Shown in pieces: positions 4,402 through 5,970 of a stretch of DNA of 5,970 nucleotides. This stretch comes from JANRLJ01 sp034437895 (GTDB lineage: Bacteria; Chloroflexota; Anaerolineae; Aggregatilineales; Phototrophicaceae), in assembly GCA_034437895.1 (NCBI GenBank), contig DAOTTO010000558.1:1-5970 (forward strand), in the 5' to 3' direction. The translations under genes and the position numbers were made by a program. The notes beneath the pieces are model-generated. The model ran no database searches. It had not been told where the DNA came from and saw only the letters and a program-made list of their open reading frames with translations. Within the stretch, counting starts at the first letter, position 1. Each line of letters begins with the position of its first letter.

Positions 4402-5970
4402 TCAATCGCCCGCGGCGGCAGGTCGAGGCTGTGATATAGGAGATGGAGAGAGGGCGAAAGCTCTCTTAAGATAAAAGGCGAGCTTCTTATGGGGCATCTC
4501 TACGCCATAGAAGGCGGCTTGGCAGATTCCGCTGACCATGAACATGAAGAACATCAGGATAAAGATATTGGTCATCCGGGTTACGAGGGCAACATCCGGC
4601 AGGAGGAACAAGCCGCGCAAGATCGCCAGCGTTCCTATAATAAGGTAGGAAAATTGCGGCCAGAGCATCGCGCCATAAAATCCATTTTGGCGTGTTTTGC
4701 TGGTGACTTTGTAGCTGGGTTTTTTATTGCGCGATTTGATGGCGATGCGGAAGGCTTTGAAGTAGGTCGCAAAGTGACCAATCCAATACTGCCACATCAA
4801 TTTGAGGAATTCCGGGTTGCCGCCGGAAAGCGTGACGTAAAATAAGAAGCTAATGACCAACCAAGGGAACAACGCCATCCCTTCAATCGGGATAAACTGT
4901 CCAGTAATGAGGGAGAGGAGCGGCGTGAGCATCAACATAGGCATGAAGAAGGTACTCGTCACATAAAACAAGCCTAGCTCGGCATACTGCATCCGCTGGC
5001 GGAATGTAAAGCCGGGGCGGGTTACGGGATTGTTGAATAAGAACAACCGCCACGTATCCGCCGCCCATGTGCCGCGCTGCTTGAGCAAACCGGGGATGTC
5101 GTCCGGCGCAAGGCCGATAGACAAAATCTCATTATGATATTCTGAATGCCATCCCTCACTTTGCAAAAAGCTGGAGGTTGTTAAATCTTCCACGATATTC
5201 CACACAACATATCCGCCGATGGATTTAATCGCCTTGATGCGCCATAAGACACCGCTGCCACAAGCGAAAGCCGAGCCGCTGCCATTGCGTCCGGGTTGGA
5301 TGCGGTCATAAAACACCCGGTCACGCACACCGAAAGGATCACCGGGAGGGGCTACAGCATCTTTGGGAGTTTGGACAAAAGCGATTTTGGGGTCGGTAAA
5401 GTAACCGGTCACCTTCTGTAAAAAGCTGCGGTCAATCACCTCATCAGCATCTTGAGTCAGAATCAGCGTGGCTTTAGGAAAGTTCTCTTCAATATAAAGG
5501 ATGGCGCTGTTTAGGTTGCCTGCTTTTGCATCTTTTTTCGCGCCTTTGTTATAGCCAACACCAATCGACTCCGCCATACGCTCTACTTCTTCACGATGAC
5601 CATCATCGGAGATGAAAATATGCAGGCGGTCAGCCGGATAATCCATATTCTTAAGCGAGAGCGCTGTCTCTTTTAAGATGGCGGTGGGTTCGCCATAAGT
5701 GGGGATAACGGCTGCTATATAAGGAAGATCATCCGGCAGAGGGGGGGCTTTGCGGTGATCTTTGGGATTGAGTTGATTAAGGTAACACAGGGTCATGACA
5801 CAGAAAGTGCAGGTGACTCCTACGCCGTGAATTAAGGCAATGATGGAAAAATGATGGAATAAGACATCCATGCTGTGAATGACGTAGCATTCGCCAATAA
5901 AGAACATGAATGCGCCGACTAAACGAAACGCCCACTTCCCAGAAAAATATTCTGGAAACCACATGCACAT
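4402..5970 (-). CDS. Membrane GT2 glycosyltransferase, cellulose-synthase-like (5' end at window edge)
   Basis: This protein is predicted to polymerise sugars from a nucleotide sugar at the inner membrane. Two membrane helices lie at about 14-32 and 42-64. The GT-A domain follows: 'AAVIPTYGEP' (86-95), 'ISDDG' (120-124), 'KAGNLN' (149-154), 'QDADEV' (173-178, metal/UDP-binding DxD), 'VED' (260-262, base of the TED motif with V for T) and 'QRGTW' (298-302, the QxxRW-type acceptor motif with T for R). 'YKVTSK' (420-425) resembles the FxVTxK gating loop of BcsA. Further helices lie at about 331-356, 365-383, 434-457 and 467-490. There is no C-terminal PilZ domain; a short Pro/Ala tail ends the protein, so no c-di-GMP control is visible here. 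The first Met (5970) is the last base triplet of the window and another follows at 5964, so extra N-terminal residues may lie outside. The polymer cannot be named. Confidence 0.88.
   Translation of the reverse strand: MCMWFPEYFSGKWAFRLVGAFMFFIGECYVIHSMDVLFHHFSIIALIHGVGVTCTFCVMTLCYLNQLNPKDHRKAPPLPDDLPYIAAVIPTYGEPTAILKETALSLKNMDYPADRLHIFISDDGHREEVERMAESIGVGYNKGAKKDAKAGNLNSAILYIEENFPKATLILTQDADEVIDRSFLQKVTGYFTDPKIAFVQTPKDAVAPPGDPFGVRDRVFYDRIQPGRNGSGSAFACGSGVLWRIKAIKSIGGYVVWNIVEDLTTSSFLQSEGWHSEYHNEILSIGLAPDDIPGLLKQRGTWAADTWRLFLFNNPVTRPGFTFRQRMQYAELGLFYVTSTFFMPMLMLTPLLSLITGQFIPIEGMALFPWLVISFLFYVTLSGGNPEFLKLMWQYWIGHFATYFKAFRIAIKSRNKKPSYKVTSKTRQNGFYGAMLWPQFSYLIIGTLAILRGLFLLPDVALVTRMTNIFILMFFMFMVSGICQAAFYGVEMPHKKLAFYLKRAFALSPSPISQPRPAAAGD

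Noticed and set aside
4448..4467. GNRA-loop hairpin (GC-GAAA-GC core) as terminator of the globin transcript
   Set aside because: The stem of about 8 bp is real but contains G.T pairs, lies inside the glycosyltransferase coding region, and has no T-run after it on either strand.
4489..4845. Plus-strand reading frame of 118 codons inside the glycosyltransferase gene
   Set aside because: It lies wholly opposite a conserved membrane enzyme, has no ribosome binding site, and shows no domain.

Overview
The window looks like bacterial chromosome, most plausibly from the Chloroflexota (an Anaerolineae-like lineage). This placement is an inference. It rests on a secreted enzyme with a 'PTATPPEPT'-type linker, a DUF11 domain and a C-terminal LPxTGxTPWW motif, on dense short palindromic repeats between genes, and on moderate G+C. 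The capsid gene looks richer in G+C (about 57% in one sampled line) than the xylanase gene (about 45-47% in two sampled lines). No rRNA, tRNA or CRISPR array was found.

Layout. Positions 1-245 hold no gene but at least four hairpin or palindromic elements and a weak promoter candidate. Positions 246-2096 (+) are one uninterrupted reading frame joining an HK97-type prohead protease (S78 family) to an HK97-fold major capsid protein. The join at about 740-845 is made of two 20-nt perfect palindromes in inverted orientation, followed by a separate ribosome binding site and ATG (846) for the capsid protein. A good rho-independent terminator (2119-2150) follows the capsid stop directly. Positions 2174-3685 (-) encode a secreted GH10 endo-xylanase with a DUF11 domain and a short LPRTG tail. 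A 219-bp divergent intergenic region (3686-3904) carries promoter candidates. Positions 3905-4393 (+) encode a group II truncated hemoglobin with a Pro/Trp-rich tail. Positions 4402-5970 (-) encode a membrane GT2 glycosyltransferase of the cellulose-synthase-like group, reaching the right edge.

How the genes relate. Protease and capsid protein form a capsid-assembly pair. Within this window they stand alone: no terminase, portal, connector or tail gene is visible, and the transcript ends right after the capsid gene. That fits a prophage remnant, a capsid-bearing satellite, or a domesticated cassette. The other three genes are ordinary host genes, in convergent or divergent order and not an operon: xylan degradation outside the cell, an O2/NO-type heme protein, and polysaccharide synthesis at the membrane. 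The most interesting signals are the palindrome family with covarying stems and a conserved CCCTAC flank, and its in-frame position between the protease and capsid domains.
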